A stretch of 64,000 nucleotides of DNA, taken from assembly GCF_006980715.1 (NCBI RefSeq), contig NZ_SBHN01000002.1, positions 62,001 to 126,000 of the forward strand. The letters are read 5' to 3'. Below the pieces are notes generated by a model. The model had not been told where the DNA came from and searched no databases. It saw only the letters and a program-made list of their open reading frames with translations. Source of the DNA: Telmatospirillum sp. J64-1 (GTDB taxonomy: Bacteria > Pseudomonadota > Alphaproteobacteria > Rhodospirillales > Magnetospirillaceae). Of the stretch, positions 45,572 through 52,877 are shown piece after piece. Made by a program: the position numbers and the translations under genes. Positions within the stretch are counted from its first letter, which is position 1, and each line of letters starts with the position of its first letter.

Positions 45572-46471
45572 ATGGCCGACAGCAACCAGCCAATCATCAT
45601 CAAGCGTATCAAGAAGGGTGGCCACGGCCACCATGGCGGCGCTTGGAAAGTGGCCTACGCCGACTTCGTGACCGCCATGATGGCCTTCTTCCTGCTGCTG
45701 TGGCTGCTCAATGCCGTCACGGAAGAGCAGCTGAAGGGGATTTCCGATTACTTCGCGCCGGCATCCCTGTCCCGTTCGAGCAGCGGCGCCGGTGGCATGC
45801 TGGGCGGCATGACCATCGGCGAAGGCGCGATGACCAGCCAGTTGAGCTCGCCCGCCATTCGCCATTCCCTGCCGCCGCCGACCATCGGCTCGGGCGGCGA
45901 GGACCTGACGGACCCGTCGGAAGGGCTGACCCAGGAAGAGTTCGAAGAAGCCATGGCCGAACGCGAACAGCAGCAGTTCGAACGGGCCATGCAGGCGCTG
46001 GAACAGGCCATGCAGTCGATCCCCGAGCTCGCCAAGCTCAAGGACAGCCTGATGGTGGACAACACGCCGGAAGGACTGCGGATCCAGATCGTCGACCAGG
46101 AAGGCCTGGCGATGTTCCCGCGCGGCAGCGCCAATATGTACGGCCATACCCGTGCGCTTCTGGAACTGGTCAGCCGCGTGGTGCAGCAATTGCCCAAGCA
46201 GATCGCCATTTCCGGCCATACCGACGCGACCCGCTTCGCCGACGGCTCGGGCTACACCAACTGGGAATTGTCGGCTGACCGTGCCTTGGCGAGCCGGCGC
46301 GTCCTGATGATGGCCGGCGTGCCCGAGGAACGCATCGACCGCGTCGTCGGCCGGGCCGACCAGGACCCGCTGGTGGCCGACGATCCCAGCGATGCCCGCA
46401 ATCGCCGGATCAGCATCGTCCTGCTGCGCGAACAGCCCGTGCCCGGGGTTCTGCGGGTGGAAAGCCGCTAA
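45572..46471 (+). CDS. motB: flagellar motor stator protein MotB
   Basis: The 299-residue protein has one membrane helix (FVTAMMAFFLLLWLLNAV). The proton-carrying Asp31 sits just ahead of it (AYADF). A plug/linker and a C-terminal OmpA-like peptidoglycan-binding domain follow (ISGHTDATRF ... NWELSADRALASRRVLM ... NRRISIVLL). It anchors the stator to the wall. The stop codon lies inside a hairpin. Confidence 0.97.
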   Translation: MADSNQPIIIKRIKKGGHGHHGGAWKVAYADFVTAMMAFFLLLWLLNAVTEEQLKGISDYFAPASLSRSSSGAGGMLGGMTIGEGAMTSQLSSPAIRHSLPPPTIGSGGEDLTDPSEGLTQEEFEEAMAEREQQQFERAMQALEQAMQSIPELAKLKDSLMVDNTPEGLRIQIVDQEGLAMFPRGSANMYGHTRALLELVSRVVQQLPKQIAISGHTDATRFADGSGYTNWELSADRALASRRVLMMAGVPEERIDRVVGRADQDPLVADDPSDARNRRISIVLLREQPVPGVLRVESR

Positions 46472-46488
46472 AGGGCCCTTCCTTTAGC
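46467..46488 (+). terminator. hairpin overlapping the motB stop codon
   Basis: GCTAAAGG pairs perfectly with CCTTTAGC around GCCCTT; the motB TAA is in the left arm. No T run follows, so termination is uncertain. Confidence 0.4.
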
Positions 46489-46541
46489 CGGTCCGGGCTT
46501 CAATTGTCCCCGGGCAGCGCCAGATAGGTGGCATGGTTTTC

Positions 46542-46567
46542 ACGGTTCCCGCCCCGGCGGGAACCGT
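46542..46567. repeat. 26-base GC-rich palindrome before the RDD gene
   Basis: Twelve-base perfect arms (ACGGTTCCCGCC and its complement) flank two C. A second hairpin (GCCGCGG/CCGCGGC, 46574-46597) follows directly. No T tract is present. It may be an operator, an mRNA-stabilising hairpin pair, or a chromosomal repeat. Confidence 0.7.
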
Positions 46568-46615
46568 ACTGGCGCCGCGGCCCAGTTCCGCCGCGGCTAG
46601 GGAGGGTCTTCGTCC

Positions 46616-47143
46616 ATGTCCGGTTCCATGCCCAGCTTCGAAAACGGCAGCACCTCGCCACGGCAGGAAGCGCCCGACCCGGTGCGTCAGCCGCAATATT
46701 ATGACGGCGTGACCCTCAAGCGCTGCCTCGCCTATCTTCTGGATGCGGTGATCCTGTTCTTCCTCATCGCCGGGGTCTGGCTGCTGACGGGCATGGCGAC
46801 GCTGCTGACCTTCGGCCTTCTCGCGCCGTTCCAGGCCCTGGCTACGGCCCTGACGCCGCTGGCCTACCACATCCTGCTGATCGGCGGCCGCCGCTCTGCC
46901 ACCTTGGGGATGCGGGTCATGGGCCTGCATGTCCGCAGCTTGGTCGGCCCAGCCCCGGTGGCCCAGACGCCGCCGACCCTGCTTCAGGCGGCGATCCAGA
47001 CGATCTGCTTCTACGGCTCCCTGGCCCTGACCGGCGCACTTATTCTTCTCGTGGTGTTCTTCAACCCCCGCCGTCGGACCTTGCACGACTTCCTGTCAGG
47101 TACGATCGTGGTAAATGCTCTCTCCTCCGAGACAGGCAGGTGA
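46616..47143 (+). CDS. RDD-family membrane protein
   Basis: The 175-residue protein has an N-terminal cytoplasmic tail rich in Ser/Pro. The RDD motif region LKRCLAYLLDAVILFFLIAGVWLL begins the first helix, and about three further hydrophobic segments follow. The signatures are TLGMRVMGLHV and RRTLHDFLSGTIVV near the C-terminus. RDD proteins are poorly understood; some act in ion transport. It begins after a GC-rich hairpin pair and lies 82 bases before bpt. Confidence 0.88.
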   Translation: MSGSMPSFENGSTSPRQEAPDPVRQPQYYDGVTLKRCLAYLLDAVILFFLIAGVWLLTGMATLLTFGLLAPFQALATALTPLAYHILLIGGRRSATLGMRVMGLHVRSLVGPAPVAQTPPTLLQAAIQTICFYGSLALTGALILLVVFFNPRRRTLHDFLSGTIVVNALSSETGR

Positions 47144-47225
47144 CCTGCCTCTTGTCGATGCTGGCAGGACTTACCACGCAGCACCATATTGGGACTGTAT
47201 GAACAAGCGGGACCGATGCAGGACA

Positions 47226-48053
47226 ATGGATCATATTCCCCTTAAGCGGCCACATTTCTTCTTCACCACAGCACCCCTGCCCTGTCCCTACATTGCGGGA
47301 AGGCTGGAACGAAAAATCGTCACCGAACTGACGGGGCCGGATTCGGAAGTCCTCCACGAAGCCTTGTCCCGGGCCGGCTTCCGCCGCAGCCATTCCATCG
47401 CCTATACTCCCGCCTGCCCCGGCTGCAATGCCTGCGTCCCGGTGCGCATCGTCGTCGATGAATTCACCTCCAAGCGGTCCATGCGGCGGCTGCAGAAGAT
47501 CAACGGCGACCTGCGCGCCTCGGAAGTGCCGGCACGCGCTACCTCGGAACAGTACCGCCTGTTCTCGCGCTACCAGGACTCCCGCCATTCCGGCGGCGAC
47601 ATGGCCTTGATGGGCTTCTACGACTACCGCTCGATGGTCGAGGACAGCCCCATCGACACCGTCCTGATCGAGTTCCGCGACCCGCAGGGGGTACTGATCG
47701 GCTGCTGCCTGACCGACCGCATGAGCGACGGCCTGTCGGCCGTCTACAGCTTCTTCGAGCCGACCCAGCCCGAGCGCAGCCTGGGCACCTATGTGATCCT
47801 GTGGCTGGTGCAGGAGGCCAAGCGCCTGGGACTGCCCTATGTCTATCTGGGCTATTGGATCGCCGAAAGCCGCAAGATGGCCTACAAGGCCCGCTTCGCC
47901 CCGTTGGAAGCCTTCGGCCCCGGCGGATGGCGCGTCATCGACGCCAAGGCGCAGACCGACGCGGCCAGAAAGCGCGAAGAGCAGAAAGAGCGGCAAGTTC
48001 TTGAGGATACCGCTAAAGGAGGACAGTTGCGTTCGGGCGATTTGTATTTATAA
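47226..48053 (+). CDS. bpt: arginyl/leucyl-tRNA-protein transferase Bpt
   Basis: This enzyme adds leucine (Bpt) or arginine to N-terminal acidic or other destabilising residues, marking proteins for the N-degron pathway via ClpS/ClpAP. The 275-residue protein has the ATE-type N-terminal cysteine motif YTPACPGCNACVPVRI and the C-terminal GNAT-like domain (GTYVILWLVQEAKRLGLPYVYLGYWI). The ATG at 47226 gives the typical N-terminus; starts at 47199 and 47115 would extend it. ClpS is not in this window. Confidence 0.93.
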   Translation: MDHIPLKRPHFFFTTAPLPCPYIAGRLERKIVTELTGPDSEVLHEALSRAGFRRSHSIAYTPACPGCNACVPVRIVVDEFTSKRSMRRLQKINGDLRASEVPARATSEQYRLFSRYQDSRHSGGDMALMGFYDYRSMVEDSPIDTVLIEFRDPQGVLIGCCLTDRMSDGLSAVYSFFEPTQPERSLGTYVILWLVQEAKRLGLPYVYLGYWIAESRKMAYKARFAPLEAFGPGGWRVIDAKAQTDAARKREEQKERQVLEDTAKGGQLRSGDLYL

Positions 48054-48135
48054 TTCGTCAAACGCAACCCCAAGGTAAGGATCAACCCCCAGGGGCTGCG
48101 CGCGAGGATGGATATGTCTCCATCACCGCTTTGCC

Positions 48136-48155
48136 AGATCATAAACAGATCATAA
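48136..48155 (+). repeat. direct repeat AGATCATAA, 11-base period
   Basis: Two copies of AGATCATAA lie at 48136-48144 and 48147-48155, exactly one helical turn apart, 25 bases before the first TRAP binding protein gene. Both copies contain a -10-like CATAA. This may be a regulator binding site or overlapping promoter element. Confidence 0.4.
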
Positions 48156-48179
48156 TAAGTCCCCGGGAGGAGACCTTTA

Positions 48180-49280
48180 ATGAAACGCCGCGATTTTTTG
48201 ACCGGCGCCGCCGTGACGGGCGTCGCCGCCGCCTCTGCCACTTTTGCGACTCCTGCCATTGCTCAAGGCAAGCAAGAGTGGCGGATGGTCACCACTTGGC
48301 CCAAGAATTTCCCCGGCATGGGGGTCGGCGCCAATCGTCTGGCTCAGCGCATCACCGAAATGTCCGACGGCCGCTTGACGGTGCGCGTCTATTCCGCCGG
48401 CGAACTGGTTCCCGCCTTGCAGACCTTCGATGCGGTCATTGAAGGCTCGGCGGAAATGAGCCATGGCTCCGCGTATTACTGGCATGGAAAGTCGCGGGCG
48501 GCGAGCTTCTTCAGCGGCGTTCCCTTCGGCATGACCTCCAACGAGTTCAGTGCCTGGATCCGCTATCTCGGCGGCCAGGAAATCTGGGACGAAGTCTACG
48601 ACCAGTTCGGTGTCAAGGCTTTCCTCTGCGGCCAGACCGGCACCCAGGCCGGCGGCTGGTTCCGCCGCGAACTGTCATCGGTGAATGACATCAAGGGCAT
48701 GAAGTTCCGCACCCCCGGCCTCGGCGGCCAGGTGTGGGAACGCCTGGGGGCCACCGTGGTCAACCTGGCCGGTGGCGAAATCTTCCAGGCCCTGCAATCG
48801 GGTGCCCTGGATGCCGCCGAATTCGTCGGCCCCTATAACGACCTCGCCCTGGGCTTCCACCAGGTCGCCAAGAACTACTACTTCCCCAGCTTCATCGAAC
48901 CCGGCCTGGCCTTCGAACTGACCGTCAGCAAGTCGAAGTTCACGGCCCTGCCCAAGGACCTGCAGACGATCGTCGAGATCGCCTGTCAGGCCGAATACGA
49001 GCAGATGACTGCCGACTTCTATTCCCACGACCCGCAAGCCCTGCGCACGCTGGTCGAGAAGCATGGGGTCAAGATCCACCAATTCCCCGAGGACATCATC
49101 GAAGCCGGCGCCAAGGCCTCGGCCGATCTCCTGCGGGAATTGCGCGAAGGCGGCGACGCCCTGACCAAGAAGACCGCCGATTCCTACGCCACCTCCCTGG
49201 CCCTGGTGCGCGAGCGCACCCAGAACGTGGACATGGCTTATCTCGCGGCGCGCGAGAAGTTCTTCAACGGTCTGAGCTAA
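48180..49280 (+). CDS. TRAP transporter solute-binding protein, copy 1
   Basis: This 366-residue periplasmic DctP/TakP-like receptor captures an organic acid for a DctQM TRAP permease. It has a twin-arginine signal (MKRRDFLTGAAVTGVAAASA ... AIAQG), which suggests export in folded form. The mature part has VTTWPKNFPG, GGWFRRE and the ligand-arginine segment KFRTPGLGGQVWERLG, typical of the TakP (2-oxoacid) group. It is about five-sixths identical to the gene that follows. A terminator closes the gene; GGGAGGAGACC precedes the ATG. Confidence 0.94.
   Translation: MKRRDFLTGAAVTGVAAASATFATPAIAQGKQEWRMVTTWPKNFPGMGVGANRLAQRITEMSDGRLTVRVYSAGELVPALQTFDAVIEGSAEMSHGSAYYWHGKSRAASFFSGVPFGMTSNEFSAWIRYLGGQEIWDEVYDQFGVKAFLCGQTGTQAGGWFRRELSSVNDIKGMKFRTPGLGGQVWERLGATVVNLAGGEIFQALQSGALDAAEFVGPYNDLALGFHQVAKNYYFPSFIEPGLAFELTVSKSKFTALPKDLQTIVEIACQAEYEQMTADFYSHDPQALRTLVEKHGVKIHQFPEDIIEAGAKASADLLRELREGGDALTKKTADSYATSLALVRERTQNVDMAYLAAREKFFNGLS
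48783..48898 (+). repeat. 116-base tract shared by the two TRAP genes (copy 1)
   Basis: This tract differs from 50165-50280 at only two bases, both synonymous third positions, while the surrounding parts of the two genes differ much more often. It is consistent with gene conversion between the paralogues. Confidence 0.85.
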
Positions 49281-49305
49281 ACGCCGGCTCACCGGATAGG
49301 AAGGA

Positions 49306-49337
49306 GGCTCGTGTCGCAAGGCACGGGCCTTCTTTTA
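49306..49337 (+). terminator. terminator after the first TRAP binding protein
   Basis: GGCTCGTG pairs with CACGGGCC (one T-G pair) around eight bases, followed by TTCTTTT. It separates transcription of the two tandem genes. Confidence 0.85.
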
Positions 49338-49381
49338 CTATTGGGCAGCCAAAACCAAGGCCTTCGGCATACGACTGGGCA

Positions 49382-49409
49382 TTGCACCCCCAACTTTTGT
49401 CCCTATAAT
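49382..49409 (+). promoter_or_regulatory. strong promoter of the second TRAP binding protein
   Basis: TTGCAC and a perfect TATAAT are spaced by 16 bases, leaving a long leader of about 135 bases before the start codon. The -10 box is one of the best in the window. Confidence 0.7.
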
Positions 49410-49552
49410 GCCCGCCCGGCTCGTTATATGGCCGCCTTTTATCCGCAATGCCTTGCAGAAAGTAGATCGGCTCGGGACACGCCCCAGCGTCATCGTTTCT
49501 TTGGCTGCAGGGATGGTCTCGACACTCCGACCCTCAGGGAGGATTACGAAAT

Positions 49553-50662
49553 ATGAAACGTCGCGAATTCCTCTCCGGTGCAGCTGTCACCGGCGTCGCA
49601 GGTGCCGCCTTCGCCGCCTCCTCCTTCCCCAAGCCAGCAATCGCCCAGGGGAAGCAGGAATGGCGCATGGTCACCACTTGGCCCAAGAATTTCCCCGGCA
49701 TCGGCGTCGGCGCCGCCCGCTTGGGCCAGCGTATCACCGAAATGTCCGACGGTCGCTTGACGGTGCGCGTCTATTCCCAAGGTGAGCTGGTGCCCGCCCT
49801 GCAGGCTTTCGATGCGGTCATCGAAGGCTCGGCCGAGATGAGCCACGGCACCCCCTATTACTGGCACGGCAAGTCCCGCGCGGCGAACTTCTTCAGCGGC
49901 GTGCCCTTCGGCATGACGGCCAACGAACTCAGCGCCTGGATCCGCTATCTCGGCGGTCAGGAAGTCTGGGACGAGGTCTATGCCCAGTTCGGCGTCAAGG
50001 CCTTCCTGAGCGGCCAGACCGGCACCCAGGCGGGCGGCTGGTTCCGCCGCGAGCTGACCGGCCTGTCGGACATCCGCGGCCTGAAGTTCCGCACCCCCGG
50101 CCTCGGCGGCCAGGTGTGGGAGCGTCTGGGCGCCACCGTGGTCAACCTGCCGGCCAGCGAACTGTTCCAGGCCCTGCAATCGGGTGCCCTGGATGCCGCC
50201 GAATTCGTCGGCCCCTACAACGACCTCGCCCTGGGCTTCCACCAGGTCGCCAAGAACTACTATTTCCCCAGCTTCATCGAGCCGGGCATGGCGACGGAAC
50301 TGACCGTCAGCAAGGCCAAGTTCGAGGCCCTGCCCAAGGACCTGCAGAAGATCGTCGAGATCGCCTGCCAGGCCGAATACGAGCAGGTCACCGCCGATTT
50401 CTATGCCCATGATCCGCAGGCCCTGCGTGTCCTGGTCGAAAAGCATGGCGTCCAGGTCCATCAATTCCCCGAGGAGATCGTCGAAGCCGGTGCCAAGGCC
50501 TCGGCCGATATCCTGCGCGAATTGCGCGAAGGCGGCGATCCCCTGACCCAGAAGACCGCCGAATCCTTCATCAAGGCCATGACCCTGCTGCGTGAGCGCA
50601 CGCAGAACGTGGACATGGCCTTCTTGCAGGCCCGCGAGAAGTTCTTCACCAATCTCAGCTGA
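49553..50662 (+). CDS. TRAP transporter solute-binding protein, copy 2
   Basis: The 369-residue paralogue of the preceding gene also has a twin-arginine signal (MKRREFLSGAAVTGVAGAAFAA ... AIAQG) and the same TakP-like core (GGWFRRE, KFRTPGLGG, EFVGPYND). Differences between the copies cluster in the signal peptide and C-terminal helices, while ligand-pocket segments are the same. It has its own promoter and a long leader; GGGAGGATTACGAAAT precedes the ATG. It is convergent with the dctM-dctQ genes, which are its likely permease. Confidence 0.94.
   Translation: MKRREFLSGAAVTGVAGAAFAASSFPKPAIAQGKQEWRMVTTWPKNFPGIGVGAARLGQRITEMSDGRLTVRVYSQGELVPALQAFDAVIEGSAEMSHGTPYYWHGKSRAANFFSGVPFGMTANELSAWIRYLGGQEVWDEVYAQFGVKAFLSGQTGTQAGGWFRRELTGLSDIRGLKFRTPGLGGQVWERLGATVVNLPASELFQALQSGALDAAEFVGPYNDLALGFHQVAKNYYFPSFIEPGMATELTVSKAKFEALPKDLQKIVEIACQAEYEQVTADFYAHDPQALRVLVEKHGVQVHQFPEEIVEAGAKASADILRELREGGDPLTQKTAESFIKAMTLLRERTQNVDMAFLQAREKFFTNLS
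50165..50280 (+). repeat. 116-base tract shared by the two TRAP genes (copy 2)
   Basis: This tract is identical to 48783-48898 except for two bases. Protein segment FQALQSGALDAAEF through NYYFPSFIE is encoded. Confidence 0.85.
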
Positions 50663-50689
50663 TCCTTCCCACAAGCGACCTGAGGGCAA

Positions 50690-50720
50690 GGCCCGCACCC
50701 CAAGGTGCGGGCCTTTTTTC
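50690..50720 (+). terminator. terminator after the second TRAP binding protein
   Basis: GGCCCGCACC/GGTGCGGGCC, loop CCAA, then six T. Confidence 0.95.
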
Positions 50721-50744
50721 ATGACTGGATGGAGACCCGGCGAG

Positions 50745-50784
50745 ACAAGAAAAGAAGAAAGGCCCGCGCCATCGGACGCGGGCC
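50745..50784 (-). terminator. terminator of the dctQ-dctM unit
   Basis: GGCCCGCG/CGCGGGCC followed on the minus strand by TTTCTTCTTTTC, just beyond the dctM stop codon. Confidence 0.85.
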
Positions 50785-50813
50785 TTGTAATCAGGGCCGG
50801 ATGATTGCCGCGA

Positions 50814-52205
50814 TCAGCGGAAGATCATGGTCGGCAGCCAAGTGGCGAGGTTGGGCCACATGAACAGGGCGGCCAGCGCCAGGATCTGCAACGCCACGAA
50901 GGGGATCACGCCGCGATAGATCTGCAAGGTCGAGACGCTGTTGGGCGCCACGCCGCGCAGATAGAAGAGCGAGAAGCCGAAAGGCGGCGTCAGGAAGCTG
51001 GTCTGCAGGTTCACGCCGATCATCACGCCGAGCCAGATCGGGTTGACGTCCATCATCAGCAGGATCGGTGCCGTGATCGGCATGACGATGAAGATGATCT
51101 CGAACGTGTCCAGGATGAAGCCCAGCACGAACATCAGCAGCATGACGAAGATCACCGCACCCAGGGCGCCGCCGGGCAGCGAGGAGAGGAATTCCTCGAC
51201 CAGGGCTTCACCGCCCATCATGCGGAAGACCAGCGAGAAGACGGTCGCACCGAACATGATGATGAAGACCATGCAGGTGATCTCGGCCGTCGACTTCATC
51301 ACGTCCCGCAGATTCTGCAAGGTCAGGCGTCCGCGCAGGGCGGCCAGGACGCTCGCCCCCACGGCGCCGACCGAAGCCGATTCCGTCGGCGTGGCAATCC
51401 CCAGCAGGATCGAACCCAGCACGGCGACGATCAGGGCCAGCGGCGGGATCAAGGCCACGACGACCTGGCGGACGATATTCTTGCGCTCGGTCTCGTTCAT
51501 GGGCATGGCAGGGCAGCTCTTGGGATCGATGACGGCCTTGACCATCACCCAGCCCATATACAGCAGGACCAGCAGGACGCCGGGCAGGAAGGCACCGGCG
51601 AAGAGGTCGCCCACCGACACCGGATCGGGCGCGAAATTGCCCTTCTCCATCTGCACCTGAGCATTGATGCCCGAGAGCATGTCGCCCATGAAGATCAGCA
51701 CGGTCGAGGGCGGGATGATCTGCCCCAGCGTGCCCGAGGCGCAGATGACGCCCGAAGCGAGCTTGGGGTCGTAGCCCGCGCGCATCATGGCCGGCAGACT
51801 GAGCAGGCCCATGGTGACGACGGTGGCGCCGACGATGCCGGTCGAGGCCGCCAGCAGCGCGCCGACCACCACGACCGACAGGCCGAGGCCGCCGCGCAGG
51901 CTGCCGAAAAGCTGGCCCATGGTCATCAGCAATTGCTCGGCGATCTTGGAGCGCTCGAGCATGACGCCCATGAAGATGAACAGCGGCACAGCAACCAGCA
52001 CTTCATTGACCATGATGCCGGTATAGCGCGTGGCCAGCGCACCCAGATTGGAGGGATCGAAGGCTCCCAGCAACCAGCCGATGCCACCGAAGATAAGAGA
52101 CGTGCCGGCCAGCGCGAAGGCCACCGGATAACCGAGCATCAGCACCAGGATGATGCCGAAGAACATCACCAGGCTGAGAATCTCGCCGATCAGAACGGTA
52201 TCCAT
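50814..52205 (-). CDS. dctM: TRAP transporter large permease DctM
   Basis: The 463-residue 12-to-14-helix membrane subunit is the transport channel of a TRAP (tripartite ATP-independent periplasmic) system driven by a sodium or proton gradient. It has LMLGYPVAFALAGTSLIFG near the N-terminus, VPLFIFMGVMLERS, and CASGTLGQIIPPSTVLI. It is slightly longer than the usual 425-430 residues, with an insertion around PKSCPAMPMNETERKN (a cytoplasmic loop), as in the mannitol/chloroaromatic-type branch. It starts 5 bases after dctQ. Confidence 0.95.
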   Translation of the reverse strand: MDTVLIGEILSLVMFFGIILVLMLGYPVAFALAGTSLIFGGIGWLLGAFDPSNLGALATRYTGIMVNEVLVAVPLFIFMGVMLERSKIAEQLLMTMGQLFGSLRGGLGLSVVVVGALLAASTGIVGATVVTMGLLSLPAMMRAGYDPKLASGVICASGTLGQIIPPSTVLIFMGDMLSGINAQVQMEKGNFAPDPVSVGDLFAGAFLPGVLLVLLYMGWVMVKAVIDPKSCPAMPMNETERKNIVRQVVVALIPPLALIVAVLGSILLGIATPTESASVGAVGASVLAALRGRLTLQNLRDVMKSTAEITCMVFIIMFGATVFSLVFRMMGGEALVEEFLSSLPGGALGAVIFVMLLMFVLGFILDTFEIIFIVMPITAPILLMMDVNPIWLGVMIGVNLQTSFLTPPFGFSLFYLRGVAPNSVSTLQIYRGVIPFVALQILALAALFMWPNLATWLPTMIFR

Positions 52206-52210
52206 GGTCC

Positions 52211-52792
52211 TTAGTTTCCTTCGTAGCGCAGATCTTCGGGGAGCAGATGTTCGTTACCCGTCAGGACCAGGATGCTGCGTCCGACCATGGCCAGACCTTG
52301 CAGGCCGACGACGACGCAGAACACCAGGATGAAGGATTTCAGGACATACAGCCCCTGCAAGCCGCCGGCATTGCTCGAGGATTCGGCAAAGGTCCAGGAC
52401 CGCATCACGAAGGACCAGGAATAGAGCCAGATCACCGTCACGAAGGGCAGCAGGAACACGAAGAAGCCCAGCAGATCGACCATCGCCTTTCGCCGCGTCG
52501 AAGCAGGGCGATAGAAGATATCGACGCGCACATGACCGTTCCGCATCAGCGTATAGCCCGCGATTCCCGTGAACATCATGGCATTGAGCCAGACGTAAAG
52601 GTCCTGCATCCACACGAAACCGGTGGAGAAGGCGTAACGCATGACGACGACCGTGAAGCAGATCAGGACGATTCCCAGCGTGAACCAGGAAAAGATATGT
52701 CCGAGGATTTTATTGATTGTGCATATCAAGCGGACGAGGCCAGCCAGCGCGATCACATTCACCCCCCCGTGCTGCATTACGGCCGGCGTCAT
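52211..52792 (-). CDS. dctQ: TRAP transporter small permease DctQ
   Basis: The protein of up to 193 residues has four hydrophobic helices (FSWFTLGIVLICFTVVVMRY, LYVWLNAMMFTGIAGYTLM, LLGFFVFLLPFVTVIWLYSW, YVLKSFILVFCVVVGLQGLAM). VRVDIFYRPASTRRKAMVD lies between helices 2 and 3, matching DctQ. The start is uncertain: the outermost ATG (52792) lies in the loop of a perfect GC hairpin without a ribosome-binding site. An ATG at 52777 and a GTG at 52756, the latter preceded by a run of seven G, are alternatives. It is coupled to dctM. Confidence 0.9.
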   Translation of the reverse strand: MTPAVMQHGGVNVIALAGLVRLICTINKILGHIFSWFTLGIVLICFTVVVMRYAFSTGFVWMQDLYVWLNAMMFTGIAGYTLMRNGHVRVDIFYRPASTRRKAMVDLLGFFVFLLPFVTVIWLYSWSFVMRSWTFAESSSNAGGLQGLYVLKSFILVFCVVVGLQGLAMVGRSILVLTGNEHLLPEDLRYEGN

Positions 52793-52877
52793 GCCGGCCG
52801 CAACGATTGCAAAAACAGAACATCCGCAACATTACGAATCGTTCTTATACGTTGGTGGTAATAGCAGTCCCGGACCT

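Noticed and set aside
50805-52214. A 469-codon open frame on the plus strand opposite dctM
   Set aside because: It mirrors dctM codon structure, is made of His/Asp/Gln-rich low-information sequence and has no ribosome-binding site; it is a GC-driven antisense shadow.
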